From contig NZ_CP162414.1 in the NCBI RefSeq assembly GCF_040932005.1, forward strand, positions 2,879,501 to 2,943,500: DNA of 64,000 nt, in the 5' to 3' direction. Position numbers and translations under genes: made by a program. Shown here in pieces: positions 29,165 to 38,609 of this stretch (the stretch's first letter is position 1; every line of letters begins with the position of its first letter). Source of the stretch: Aestuariibius sp. HNIBRBA575. GTDB lineage: Bacteria > Pseudomonadota > Alphaproteobacteria > Rhodobacterales > Rhodobacteraceae. Below the pieces are notes generated by a model. That model was not told where the DNA came from. It did not search any database and saw nothing but the letters and a program-made list of their open reading frames with translations.

Positions 29165-30039
29165 ACAAACGCGGCGATGTCTTTTATGGCGGGACGCGAT
29201 TCAGGAATCCAACCATCAAAGATGTGCCAGACATGGGGGCGTTTGTCGAAAACTCTGTGGTTGATCCGCCCGCCGGATTTTTCAATTTTTTCCGCGATTC
29301 TCAGGCTGTCTGACAACAGAACCTCTTGTTTTCCGACATGAATCAGGACCCGGGGCGGCGCGTCAAATTCCGCAAAAAGGGGCGAACATCGCGGGTCCTT
29401 TGGGTCTGCGCTTTGTAGGTATTGTTCCACCACGTCCTGCATGCGTGCCACGGGCAGCAACACATCATTGCGCGCGTTTTCCGCCACGCTATCCCCCGAT
29501 AATGTCATGTCGGTCCATGGCCCAATCGCAAAGGCAGCGGCGGGGCGTTGTCCGCGTTGGCACAGCTTTGACAGCAACGCCAAAGCCAGCCCACCCCCGG
29601 CGGAATCTCCGCCCAGAACGATGCCCGATGGGGGGTATCCTTTGGCGATCAGATCGTCCCAAATGGCCAACGCATCGTCAAAAGCGGCAGGAAATGGGGC
29701 ATCCTGCAACAGACGATAATCAGGGGCACAGATTTCAATGCCGGACAATTTCGCCAAACGCCCCAGCAGGCTTAGATGGGTTTCACCAGAACCGGCAATA
29801 TAAGCACCGCCATGAAAATAAAGGATTATTTTGCGTGACGGATAGGCGCCGATAGACACCCAATGCGACGTGACTGGTCCGATCCGTTTCAGATGACGCA
29901 AAAAAGGGGGGCGGCGAAACACCCACGGGGCGACGCGTGCAAAATCACGTTCCGCAGCTTCTGGCGTTTTTGTGCGCAACAACCGACGCCGGACCACATA
30001 ACGCAGTCCGACGTTCAGAATGCACAGGCGCAGGCTCAT
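29134..30039 (-). CDS. Alpha/beta hydrolase, hormone-sensitive-lipase (HSL) family esterase
   Basis: 301-residue esterase with the oxyanion-hole motif [11 protein letters not shown] near residue 75 and nucleophile elbow [14 protein letters not shown] near 144, both typical of bacterial HSL-type esterases; the Asp and His probably lie in [14 protein letters not shown] and [11 protein letters not shown]. Its first bases overlap the gshB stop (30036-30039), so it is probably translated from the gshB transcript. The 3' end overlaps yifB on the other strand by 31 bases. Substrate is likely a short-chain acyl ester. Confidence 0.86.
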   Translation of the reverse strand: MSLRLCILNVGLRYVVRRRLLRTKTPEAAERDFARVAPWVFRRPPFLRHLKRIGPVTSHWVSIGAYPSRKIILYFHGGAYIAGSGETHLSLLGRLAKLSGIEICAPDYRLLQDAPFPAAFDDALAIWDDLIAKGYPPSGIVLGGDSAGGGLALALLSKLCQRGQRPAAAFAIGPWTDMTLSGDSVAENARNDVLLPVARMQDVVEQYLQSADPKDPRCSPLFAEFDAPPRVLIHVGKQEVLLSDSLRIAEKIEKSGGRINHRVFDKRPHVWHIFDGWIPESRPAIKDIAAFVQMSLDVDKR

Positions 30040-30983
30040 CCTGCGCGGCGGTTTTCTATCGCTTGCCAGATTTTTTCCGCGATATTCACCCCATCAAAGC
30101 GTTCCAATTCCTGAATGCCGGTGGGCGATGTCACGTTGATTTCGGTTAGCCAATCACCGATCACGTCGATGCCCACAAAAATCTGACCTTTTTCCTTTAG
30201 CAGCGGCCCAATTCGGGCGCAGATTTCCAGATCACGTTCGGTCAGGTCGACCTTTTCGGGGCGGCCGCCGACATGCATGTTGGACCGGGTTTCACCCGCG
30301 GCGGGCACACGGTTGATCGCACCAACGGGTTCCCCATCCACGAGGATCACGCGTTTGTCGCCCTTGGACACATCCGGCAGGAATTTCTGCGCGATCAGGG
30401 GTTCAGAATTGATCCCGGTGAACATTTCATGCAGCGAATTGATGTTGCTATCCCCCGCCTTCAATTTGAACACGCCCGCGCCGCCATTGCCATAAAGCGG
30501 CTTTAGAATCATGTCGCCGTGGCGGTCACGGAACGCTTTGAGCGTGTCCAGATCGCGGGCGATGGTGGTCGGCGGGGTCAGATCCGGGAATTGTTCCACA
30601 ACCAACAGTTTTTCAGGGTAATTGCGTACCCAAAATGGGTCATTCACCACCATGGTTTTGGGGTGAATCATCTGCAACAGATGCGTCGTGGTGATATAGC
30701 CCATGTCAAAAGGCGGGTCCTGACGCAGCCAAACCACATCGTATTCCGCCAGATCGACAACCTGTTCTGCGCCTAGTTCAAAATGATCACCAACTTGGCG
30801 ACGCACCTTTAGCGGCCAGCCCCGTGCAACGACGCGCCCCTCGTCCAGCGCCAATTTGTCGGGCGTGTAATAAAACAGTTCATGCCCGCGCGCCTGCGCT
30901 TCTTCGGCGATGCGAAAGGTGCTGTCGGCGTTAATATCGATGGGATCGATGGGATCCATCTGAATGGCAACTTTTAGGGACAT
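30036..30983 (-). CDS. gshB: Glutathione synthetase
   Basis: ATP-grasp ligase joining gamma-glutamylcysteine and glycine, 315 residues as in E. coli. Landmarks: [20 protein letters not shown] at the N-terminus, [36 protein letters not shown] (ATP-binding small domain), [30 protein letters not shown], and [14 protein letters not shown] with the metal-binding Asn. It is followed with a four-base overlap by the esterase. The glutathione it makes serves the GST-type genes at 26.9 kb and 39.7 kb. Confidence 0.96.
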   Translation of the reverse strand: MSLKVAIQMDPIDPIDINADSTFRIAEEAQARGHELFYYTPDKLALDEGRVVARGWPLKVRRQVGDHFELGAEQVVDLAEYDVVWLRQDPPFDMGYITTTHLLQMIHPKTMVVNDPFWVRNYPEKLLVVEQFPDLTPPTTIARDLDTLKAFRDRHGDMILKPLYGNGGAGVFKLKAGDSNINSLHEMFTGINSEPLIAQKFLPDVSKGDKRVILVDGEPVGAINRVPAAGETRSNMHVGGRPEKVDLTERDLEICARIGPLLKEKGQIFVGIDVIGDWLTEINVTSPTGIQELERFDGVNIAEKIWQAIENRRAG

Positions 30984-31051
30984 GAATGGGCTCCGGCTTC
31001 AACTTGAACCCAATAGATGGCGCAGCCGCCCCGGTTCTGCAATGGGATCAC

Positions 31052-31408
31052 TTAGAAATGAGCGAAAGCATTTTCGATTATTTGAACCGCACCCTGTCCA
31101 TCCACCGTAGCCACGTCAAAGCGCATATCCGTCAGTTGCCCATTGGGCAGATGGCCGACGTAATCGGTGGCCGACGCCATAATGCGCTGCATCTGATTGG
31201 CAGATACGCGCCCCGAGGCCGCAGAATGGGATCGGCTTTTCTTAACCTCAACAAAGATCACACCGGCGCCGTCCTGAACAATCAGGTCGATTTCACCCGC
31301 TTGCCCACGCCATCTGCGTTCCAGAACCGGATGACCGCGCTGTTGGTATGCCCGTTCAACGCAGTGTTCGGCTGACAGCCCTGCGTGATAGGATACCGAT
31401 CCGGTCAT
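31052..31408 (-). CDS. YraN family (UPF0102) putative endonuclease-fold protein
   Basis: 118 residues. The conserved block GQAGEIDLIVQDGAGVIFVEVKKSRSH matches the PD-(D/E)xK-like core (Glu-Asp, then Glu-x-Lys) of the YraN family. The start overlaps the rsmI stop by one base (TAATG on the reverse strand), the usual rsmI-yraN pairing. Biochemical function is not firmly established in the family; a nuclease role is inferred from the fold. Confidence 0.88.
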   Translation of the reverse strand: MTGSVSYHAGLSAEHCVERAYQQRGHPVLERRWRGQAGEIDLIVQDGAGVIFVEVKKSRSHSAASGRVSANQMQRIMASATDYVGHLPNGQLTDMRFDVATVDGQGAVQIIENAFAHF

Positions 31409-32271
31409 TATCCATCCTTCTTTTTCAGGGCCAATGCCGCCTGATACACGTCCCGTTGCGGCAGGCCTAAAGCCCCGGCCACCGCCGCGCTGGCGTCTTT
31501 GACACGCATCACGGCCATCGCTTCGCGCAGCGCCTGTTCCAAATCCGCACTTTGATCGCCACCGCCGTGGTCACGGTCAATCAGCAGGACAATTTCGCCT
31601 TTTAGGCTGCGGTCGGACAGAATATCGCGCAATTCACCCAGTGTTCCACGCAGGGTTTCCTCAAATTTTTTGGTCAATTCCCGGCAAATCGCCGCCTGTC
31701 GATCTTCTCCGAAAATGTCACATAAATCGGTTACCAAATCCTGAATCCGTTTCGGGCTTTCGTACAAAACCACCGTAGCATCGGTCTGTTTCAATTCGGC
31801 CAATTGGGTGCGGCGCGCGGTTTTTGCATTGGGGGTAAACCCAACAAACAAAAACCGATCTGTCGGCAATCCACCGACATTCAACGCGGACAAAACCGCC
31901 GATGCACCGGGCACCGCATAGATTTTTCCACCCGCTTTGGCCAAATCCCGCCCAAGCGCAAACCCAGGATCGGCCACCAATGGCGTGCCTGCTTCGGATA
32001 CATAAGCAAGCGATTGCCCGGCCATCACCGCCTGAACCAGACGGTCACGCGCCCCCGCATTGCTGTGGTCATGATAGGCGATCACACGTCGTCCATTCAG
32101 CGGAACTCCGTGGATTTCCAGTAACTTACGCGCCGTTCGCGTGTCTTCTGCGGCCAACACATCGGCCGAGGCTAGCACATCCAGCGCCCGCAATGTGATG
32201 TCGCGCGCATTGCCGATTGGCGTCGCCACCAGATACAGCCCCGGCAACAGCGCCTTTATTTCGTAATTCAT
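31408..32271 (-). CDS. rsmI: 16S rRNA (cytidine(1402)-2'-O)-methyltransferase
   Basis: Methylates the ribose of C1402 in 16S rRNA at the ribosomal P site using S-adenosylmethionine. 287 residues. The tetrapyrrole-methylase-type fold is shown by LYLVATPIGNARDITLRALDVL, AEDTRTARKLL, SEAGTPLVADPG and VPGASAVLSALNVGGLPTDRF, the family's hallmark string. GAGGGTCCAGTA before the ATG gives a good ribosome-binding site. It is divergent from the LpoA-like gene (79 bases between) and continuous with yraN, as in many Proteobacteria. Confidence 0.95.
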   Translation of the reverse strand: MNYEIKALLPGLYLVATPIGNARDITLRALDVLASADVLAAEDTRTARKLLEIHGVPLNGRRVIAYHDHSNAGARDRLVQAVMAGQSLAYVSEAGTPLVADPGFALGRDLAKAGGKIYAVPGASAVLSALNVGGLPTDRFLFVGFTPNAKTARRTQLAELKQTDATVVLYESPKRIQDLVTDLCDIFGEDRQAAICRELTKKFEETLRGTLGELRDILSDRSLKGEIVLLIDRDHGGGDQSADLEQALREAMAVMRVKDASAAVAGALGLPQRDVYQAALALKKKDG

Positions 32272-32350
32272 TACTGGACCCTCCGGTCTGTGGCCTTATG
32301 ATGCACATTGTTCCAAGAGCCACCTTGATCTTCAAAGAAGAGTGCTGCCC

Positions 32351-33535
32351 ATGTTTGCCTGTCTCCCCCGTGTCCGCAAGACCGCTATCCGAATTTTCTC
32401 CCTTCTTTCTGTGGTCTGGCTTGCTGCCTGTGACGCCGTTGTCGTTGCGCCCGGTGGCAATGCTGGCAATCAGATCGACCCAGACGCACCTGTGATGGTG
32501 GCGTTGCTGGTGCCCGGTGCGTCCAGCAATCCGGTTGATAACCTGATGGCGGTCAATCTGGAAAACGCAGCCCGGATGGCGATTGCAGACTTGCAGGATG
32601 TTGATATTGACCTGCGTGTTTATAATACGTCTGGCGATGCGACGATTGCCTCTAATCAGGCGATCTCAGCGGTGAATGACGGCGCGGCCATCATTCTGGG
32701 CCCGCTTTACGCAGATTCGGCCAACGCTGTGGGTGTGGCCGTTGCTGGCACGGGAACCAACGTCATCGCATTTTCCAACAACCCATCCATCGCGGGTGGG
32801 AATGTGTTCATTCTGGGCAATACCTTTGCCAACACGGCCAACCGGCTGGTCAGCTATGGTCGCACCCAAGGGCTGGACAATTGGCTGGTTGTGCATGGCA
32901 ACGACACCCAAGGCGCGTTTGGCAAGGCCGCGATCGAACAGGCCGTTCGCAACAATGGCGGCACCCTGTCCGGCATCCAAGCCTATGATATGACACAGCA
33001 ATCCATTCTCGAATCCGCCCCAGCCATCGCGTCGGCGGCCCGTCAATCCGGGGCTGATGCTGTGTTTCTGACCGGTGGGATCGGCGCGGATTTGTCGATT
33101 GTTGCCACAGCCCTGCCCGAGGCGGGATTGTCCCCGGCGACCACACGATATGTGGGCCTGACATTGTGGGATGCATTGCCTCAGGCGGCGGCCCTGCCCG
33201 GCCTACAAGGCGGCTATTTCGCCAAACCTGACGTCGCTTTGGCGCAGGCCTTTGAAAACCGTTACGCAGGCACCTACGGCGACCCCCCCCATCCACTCGC
33301 CAGCCTCGCTTATGACGGAATCGCTGCAATTGGGGCGCTGGCATCGACAGGTCGCCGCAATGCATTGACCACTTCTTCCATCACCCAAGGCGCTGGTTTC
33401 CAAGGCACGTCTGGGATTTTCCGTTTCCTGCCTGACGGCACCAACCAACGTGGTCTGGCAGTTGCCCAGATCCAAAACAATCAGGTCGTCATCGTTGACC
33501 CAGCCCCAAGAAGCTTCGGCGGTACAGGTTTCTGA
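32351..33535 (+). CDS. LpoA-like penicillin-binding protein activator lipoprotein
   Basis: 394 residues from ATG 32351. The signal sequence ends in the lipobox LAAC near residue 28, so it should be a lipoprotein. The mature part is a type-1 periplasmic-binding fold: PVMVALLVPGASSNPVDNL, ILGPLYADSANAVG, GNDTQGAFGKAAIEQAV, LTGGIGADLSIVATALPEAG and LASLAYDGIAAIGAL. This matches the C-terminal domain of LpoA-type activators; the N-terminal TPR domain of E. coli LpoA is absent. Position next to rsmI-yraN is conserved for lpoA in many genomes. Activation of a peptidoglycan synthase is inferred. Confidence 0.85.
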   Translation: MFACLPRVRKTAIRIFSLLSVVWLAACDAVVVAPGGNAGNQIDPDAPVMVALLVPGASSNPVDNLMAVNLENAARMAIADLQDVDIDLRVYNTSGDATIASNQAISAVNDGAAIILGPLYADSANAVGVAVAGTGTNVIAFSNNPSIAGGNVFILGNTFANTANRLVSYGRTQGLDNWLVVHGNDTQGAFGKAAIEQAVRNNGGTLSGIQAYDMTQQSILESAPAIASAARQSGADAVFLTGGIGADLSIVATALPEAGLSPATTRYVGLTLWDALPQAAALPGLQGGYFAKPDVALAQAFENRYAGTYGDPPHPLASLAYDGIAAIGALASTGRRNALTTSSITQGAGFQGTSGIFRFLPDGTNQRGLAVAQIQNNQVVIVDPAPRSFGGTGF

Positions 33536-36308
33536 ACCGCAACAAGCACATGACAACACCCCCACGCCGGGCGATTTTATCTGCCCGGCGCAGGACATTT
33601 TTAACGCCGCAATAATAGATGCGGAATTGGGTTCGGTGCTAAAAGGCGCCGATCCGAAAACAGTGCGTGCAGAAACCGTGCGCGTTCTGTCACAGGCGCG
33701 TGAATCCGGCACCGCGGCCATCCGCGCGGCGTTTCTGGCCAATCCGCTGGCCGCGCGCCCAACCACCAAGGCGTATACTTGGCTGACCGATTGTCTGGTC
33801 AGCACGGTTATGAATGTGTGCAAAACCCACATCCATCCGTTGCATAACCCAACCGAAGGTGAACGCCTGTCGATCATCGCGGTGGGCGGTTACGGGCGCG
33901 GTGAAATGGCGCCGCATTCCGATGTCGATCTGCTGTTTTTAACCCCATATAAGATCACCCCATGGGCCGAGAGCCTGATCGAATCCATGCTGTATATCCT
34001 GTGGGATCTAAAGCTGAAGGTTGGCCATGCCAGCCGCACGATCCGCGACTGCATCCGACTGGCAACCGAAGATTACACAATCCGCACGTCGCTGGTGGAA
34101 TACCGCCATCTGATCGGTGACGAAGCCCTGTCTGCGGAACTACAGGACCAATTATGGTCAGGTCTGTTTAAATCCACCGCCGTCGATTTTATCGAAGCCA
34201 AGCTCGAAGAACGTGAGACGCGTCACAAAAAACAAGGCGGGCAACGATATGTGGTGGAGCCAAACGTCAAAGAAGGCAAAGGCGGTTTACGCGACCTGCA
34301 ATCGCTTTTCTGGATCGCGAAATACGCCAATGGAGTTCAGAAAGCCGAAGAGCTGGTCGATCTGGGGGTATTTACGCCCGAGGAATATGCGTCGTTTGTT
34401 CAAGCCGAGGATTATCTATGGGCGGTGCGGTGTCATCTGCACCTGATCGCCAATCGCGCGCAGGATCAGTTGACTTTTGACATGCAGGTCACGGTGGCTG
34501 AACAGCTGGGATATACGGATAAACGTGGCCGTCGCGCCGTCGAATATTTCATGCAGGATTATTTCCGTTATGCCACCGGCGTGGGCGATTTGACCCGGAT
34601 TTTCCTGACCTCACTTGAGGCGACCCATATGAAACAGGCGCCGATGTTGCTGCGCCTGTTCAAACGTCGCAAATCCGCAAAAGCGCCCTATAAAATTGAA
34701 CATAACCGGCTGACCATTGCCGATACTGACACGTTTCTGGCCGATAGCATCAACCTGTTGCGCTTCTTCGAAGAGGCGCTGCGCACGGGCACCTTGATCC
34801 ACCCCGATGCGATGCGTTTGGTGGCGTCAAATCTGGACAAAATCGACAATGAATTGCGATCGCGCCCAGAGGCAAACCGGATATTCTTTGATACGTTGTT
34901 GAAACATGGCAACCCGGAACGGGCGTTGCGTCGGATGAACGAACTGGGCCTGCTGGGCGCGTTTATTCCCGAGTTTGAAAACATCGTCGCGATGATGCAA
35001 TTCAACATGTATCACCACTATACCGTTGACGAACACACGATCCAATGTGTGTCCAATCTGGCCCAGATCGAACGCGAAGAGCTACAAGAAGAGCTGCCCA
35101 TCGCCAGTTCAATTCTGAACGAAGGTGTGAACCGCAAAGTGCTGTATCTGGCGCTGATGTTGCATGACATCGGCAAAGGCCGCGAAGAAGCTCATGAAAT
35201 TGTCGGTGCGCGCATGGCCCGGACCATCGCGCCGCGCATGGGTCTGAAAAAGGCCGAGGCTGACAATGTCGAATGGCTGGTGCGGTATCATTTGCTGATG
35301 TCCGACATGGCGCAAAAGCGCGACATATCTGACCCGCGCACCGTGCGTGATTTCGCCAAGGCCGTGGGCACACGCGAACGGCTGGATCTGCTTTGCGTGC
35401 TGACGGTCTGTGATATCCGCGGCGTGGGGCCCGGTGTTTGGAACAATTGGAAGGCAACCCTGATCCGGTCGCTTTATCGCCAAACCCGCCGCGCGCTAGA
35501 GGATGGGATGGAGGCGATCAACCGCGTTGAACGCGGCGCTGAGGCCCGCAAAATTCTGCGCGCATCCCTGTCAGATTGGAGCGAAAAGGCCATTCGCAAA
35601 GAGATTGGCCGCCATTATGTGCATTACTGGCAAGGCCTGCATGTGACTGCGCATATCGATTTTGCGCATTTGCTGTGGGAAATCGGTGATGACGAAATCC
35701 GCATCAACCTGACCCCAGACGAAGACCGCGACGCCACACGTGCCTGTTTTGCCATGGCCGATCACCCCGGTATCTTTAGCCGGATGTGCGGCGCGCTGGC
35801 GCTGGTGGGGGCCAATATCGTGGATGCCCGCACATTCACATCCAAAGACGGCTATGCCACGGCTGCGTTCTGGATTCAGGACAGCGACGGTGCGCCATTT
35901 GAAAAATCGCGCCTGCAACGGCTCAGCAACATGATCCACAAAACCCTAAAAGGCGAAGTGGTCACGCGCGATGCGTTCAAGTCCAAAGACAAGATCAAAA
36001 AACGTGAACGCGCCTTTCGGGTGCCGACCTCAATCACCTTTGATAATGACGGATCCGAAATTTACACAATCATCGAAGTGGACACACGGGATCGTCCCGG
36101 ACTTTTGCACGATTTGACCCGAACACTTGCGAATTCAAACGTTTATATTGCATCCGCAGTGATCGCCACATTCGGAGAGCAGGTCGTAGATACGTTTTAT
36201 GTCAAAGACATGGTTGGTCTGAAATTCTACGCCGAGGGCAAACAACGCGCGCTGGAAAAGAAACTGCGCGAAGCCATTTCCCAAGGCGCTGAGAGGGCAA
36301 AAGAATGA
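33450..36308 (+). CDS. glnD: [Protein-PII] uridylyltransferase/uridylyl-removing enzyme
   Basis: Nitrogen sensor that uridylylates PII proteins when glutamine is low and de-uridylylates them when it is high. Domains in order: nucleotidyltransferase with GGYGRGEMAPHSDVDLLF near residue 144, GlnD PII-uridylyltransferase region, HD phosphohydrolase with LMLHDIGKGREEAHE near 571, and two ACT domains around 767 and 876 (DRPGLLHDLTRTLA). The 5' limit is uncertain: GTG 33450 and TTG 33495 are both possible and both lie inside the LpoA-like gene; there is no in-frame ATG until about residue 117, past conserved sequence. Its stop overlaps murJ by four bases. Confidence 0.93.
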   Translation: MVWQLPRSKTIRSSSLTQPQEASAVQVSEPQQAHDNTPTPGDFICPAQDIFNAAIIDAELGSVLKGADPKTVRAETVRVLSQARESGTAAIRAAFLANPLAARPTTKAYTWLTDCLVSTVMNVCKTHIHPLHNPTEGERLSIIAVGGYGRGEMAPHSDVDLLFLTPYKITPWAESLIESMLYILWDLKLKVGHASRTIRDCIRLATEDYTIRTSLVEYRHLIGDEALSAELQDQLWSGLFKSTAVDFIEAKLEERETRHKKQGGQRYVVEPNVKEGKGGLRDLQSLFWIAKYANGVQKAEELVDLGVFTPEEYASFVQAEDYLWAVRCHLHLIANRAQDQLTFDMQVTVAEQLGYTDKRGRRAVEYFMQDYFRYATGVGDLTRIFLTSLEATHMKQAPMLLRLFKRRKSAKAPYKIEHNRLTIADTDTFLADSINLLRFFEEALRTGTLIHPDAMRLVASNLDKIDNELRSRPEANRIFFDTLLKHGNPERALRRMNELGLLGAFIPEFENIVAMMQFNMYHHYTVDEHTIQCVSNLAQIEREELQEELPIASSILNEGVNRKVLYLALMLHDIGKGREEAHEIVGARMARTIAPRMGLKKAEADNVEWLVRYHLLMSDMAQKRDISDPRTVRDFAKAVGTRERLDLLCVLTVCDIRGVGPGVWNNWKATLIRSLYRQTRRALEDGMEAINRVERGAEARKILRASLSDWSEKAIRKEIGRHYVHYWQGLHVTAHIDFAHLLWEIGDDEIRINLTPDEDRDATRACFAMADHPGIFSRMCGALALVGANIVDARTFTSKDGYATAAFWIQDSDGAPFEKSRLQRLSNMIHKTLKGEVVTRDAFKSKDKIKKRERAFRVPTSITFDNDGSEIYTIIEVDTRDRPGLLHDLTRTLANSNVYIASAVIATFGEQVVDTFYVKDMVGLKFYAEGKQRALEKKLREAISQGAERAKE

Positions 36309-37843
36309 AGCCAATCCGGCTGATTTCAGGGTTCCTGACCGTTGGCGTCTGGACCCTGCTTAGTCGTGTGCTTGGATTTGTGCGCGACATCCTGATCGCA
36401 TCCTATCTGGGCACCGGCGCTGTGGCTGAGGCATTCCTCGTGGCCTTTAGCCTGCCCAATATGTTTCGCCGTTTCTTTGCCGAAGGCGCGTTTAACATGG
36501 CCTTTGTGCCGATGTTTTCCAAGAAACTGGAATCCGGCGATGACCCTCAGGGATTTGCGCGGGATGCGTTCACAGGATTGGCGACGATCCTGATTGTTTT
36601 CACCGGCCTTTCAATGGTCGCCATGCCATGGTTGGTCATGGCCATGGCCAGCGGTTTTTTGGGCGATGAACGCTTTGATTTAGCGGTGTTATTCGGGCGC
36701 ATTGCGTTTCCCTATATCCTGTTTATTTCGCTGGGCGCGTTGCTATCTGGCGTGCTGAACGCCACGGGCCGGTTTGTGGCCGCCGCCGCCGCGCCGGTAT
36801 TGTTGAATGTGATGTTCATCACCTCAATGAGCGTCGCTGTGATTTTGGGTTGGGACATCGGCACGGCGTTGGTCTGGACCGTGCCCTTTGCCGGGATTGC
36901 ACAGATGTCGCTGGTCTGGGTTGCCGCCAAACGGGCCGGGTTCACCCTGATCCCGCGTCGCCCACGCATGACCCCAGAATTGAAACGCTTGGCGATTATC
37001 GCCGCGCCGGCAGCGCTGGCCGGTGGGGTGGTTCAGGTCAATCTGTTGGTCGGACGTCAGGTCGCCAGTTTCTTTGATGGGGCGATTGCGTGGCTGAACT
37101 ATGCGGATCGTCTGTATCAACTGCCTTTGGGCGTGGTTGGCATCGCCATTGGCGTGGTTTTGCTGCCCGATCTGGCGCGTCGGTTGCAGGCAGGTGACGA
37201 AGCCGGTGGGCGGGACGCGTTCAATCGCGCCTCGGAGCTGAGCCTCGCGCTGACAATCCCCGCCGCCATTGCGCTGATCGCGATCCCAGTGCCGCTGGTC
37301 AGTGTCCTATATGAACGCGGCGCGTTTAGCAGCGATGACACGGCATCGACCGCCATCGCGGTGGCGATTTACGGTATGGGCCTACCTGCCTTTGTGCTGC
37401 AAAAGGCATTGCAGCCGCTGTATTTTGCGCGCGAAGACACAAAGCGCCCATTCTACTATGCGCTTGTTTCTATGGTGGTAAATGCCGGTTTGGCGATCGG
37501 GTTATCGCCGTTGATCGGGTTTACTGCCGCCGCCTTTGGCACCACGTTGGCGGGCTGGGCAACGGTCTGGCTGTTATGGCGCGGATCGCGGTCCATGGGC
37601 GCGGCGGCCACTTGGGATGCACGGTTTCTGAAACGCATCTGGCGGATCATCCTCGCATCCGTTCTGATGGGCATTTTCCTATGGTGGATGGCCGTATTGT
37701 TGGGGCCGTTCTTTGCGGCTGGCCCGTTGCGGTATCTGGCATTGCTGATCTTGGTTGCATCCGGCATCGCCAGCTATTTTGGACTGGGGCAACTGCTGGG
37801 TGCATTCCGATTGGCCGAGTTTAAATCCGCCCTGCGGCGATAG
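36305..37843 (+). CDS. murJ: Lipid II flippase MurJ
   Basis: Inner-membrane MOP-superfamily flippase that moves lipid II to the periplasmic side for peptidoglycan synthesis. 512 residues, about 14 hydrophobic helices. The N-terminal signature SRVLGFVRDILIASYLGTG, then PNMFRRFFAEGAFNMAFVPMF, and the downstream LYERGAFSSDDT and QKALQPLYFAREDTKRP blocks carry the essential charged residues. It is coupled to glnD through an ATGA overlap, a common roseobacter arrangement. Ends one base before the converging rhomboid-fold gene. Confidence 0.95.
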   Translation: MKPIRLISGFLTVGVWTLLSRVLGFVRDILIASYLGTGAVAEAFLVAFSLPNMFRRFFAEGAFNMAFVPMFSKKLESGDDPQGFARDAFTGLATILIVFTGLSMVAMPWLVMAMASGFLGDERFDLAVLFGRIAFPYILFISLGALLSGVLNATGRFVAAAAAPVLLNVMFITSMSVAVILGWDIGTALVWTVPFAGIAQMSLVWVAAKRAGFTLIPRRPRMTPELKRLAIIAAPAALAGGVVQVNLLVGRQVASFFDGAIAWLNYADRLYQLPLGVVGIAIGVVLLPDLARRLQAGDEAGGRDAFNRASELSLALTIPAAIALIAIPVPLVSVLYERGAFSSDDTASTAIAVAIYGMGLPAFVLQKALQPLYFAREDTKRPFYYALVSMVVNAGLAIGLSPLIGFTAAAFGTTLAGWATVWLLWRGSRSMGAAATWDARFLKRIWRIILASVLMGIFLWWMAVLLGPFFAAGPLRYLALLILVASGIASYFGLGQLLGAFRLAEFKSALRR

Positions 37844-37844
37844 T

Positions 37845-38537
37845 TTACCGGTTGCGCAACCGCGCCAAAAACGCAGCCCAACCGCCCGGCACCAGCAATG
37901 TTGTCATGCCAAAGCCGACCACAAACCCTGCCACATCCGCGATCCAGTCTTTGTTGCCGCCAAACAGCAAGGCAAAGACCAATTGCAACGCCAACAAAAC
38001 CGCGATCAGGCGGAATGCATTCAGCTGATTTGCCCCCATGAATTTCAGGTTCAACCACGTCAGATAGGTATAGGCCCCGATGAACCCATAAACCGGCGGA
38101 TAGGCCCCGACCAACGGCATCCGCCCATCCAGCGCAAACGCAAAAGCCAATGCCCCGGCCACGGCGCTGGCGACATAGATCGCAAACACTGATGCGGGAT
38201 GCAAAAAATCACTGATGAATTTGCCCAGCGCCAGCAACAGCGCCCCGGCAAACAAGGCATGGGTAAAGTTGATATGCACAAAGGTGTAGCCCACGAACCG
38301 GCGCACTGTTCCCCATGAATAATCGCCATGTTCAAACATGCGATCGACCAAAGCCGGGGATATGGCAAATTCCTGCGTCGCATAAATCCGCCAGCCCACG
38401 CCCTGTGCACCACCGACCAGACCTTGGTTGGCCATCGTCAGGACCATTTCCACGACCACAATGCAGCCAAACAACGCCAAAACGACACGTGGGATCGGAT
38501 TTACTGGGCTTTCGGGCCGCATCTGCGCATCACTCAC
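37845..38537 (-). CDS. Rhomboid-fold membrane protein lacking catalytic residues
   Basis: 230 residues from GTG 38537, which has AAGGAGA five bases upstream; a longer in-frame version to 38771 has no support. About six hydrophobic helices fit the rhomboid fold. The loop HINFTH matches the HxxxxH of GlpG-type proteases, but the residues needed for catalysis are gone: the oxyanion Asn position reads Ala (HALFAG), the GxSG motif reads GAYPPVYG with Tyr near 146, and the helix-6 His position reads Asp (WIADVAGF, near 201). It should therefore be a pseudoprotease, perhaps a chaperone-like or degradation-targeting protein. Automated annotation would call it a rhomboid protease. Confidence 0.82.
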   Translation of the reverse strand: MSDAQMRPESPVNPIPRVVLALFGCIVVVEMVLTMANQGLVGGAQGVGWRIYATQEFAISPALVDRMFEHGDYSWGTVRRFVGYTFVHINFTHALFAGALLLALGKFISDFLHPASVFAIYVASAVAGALAFAFALDGRMPLVGAYPPVYGFIGAYTYLTWLNLKFMGANQLNAFRLIAVLLALQLVFALLFGGNKDWIADVAGFVVGFGMTTLLVPGGWAAFLARLRNR

Positions 38538-38609
38538 TGTACTCTCCTTGACCAAGCTTGATGCCATGGGTAAGCGAGGTCGCACATTATTTCCAGTTGG
38601 ATCGCACAC

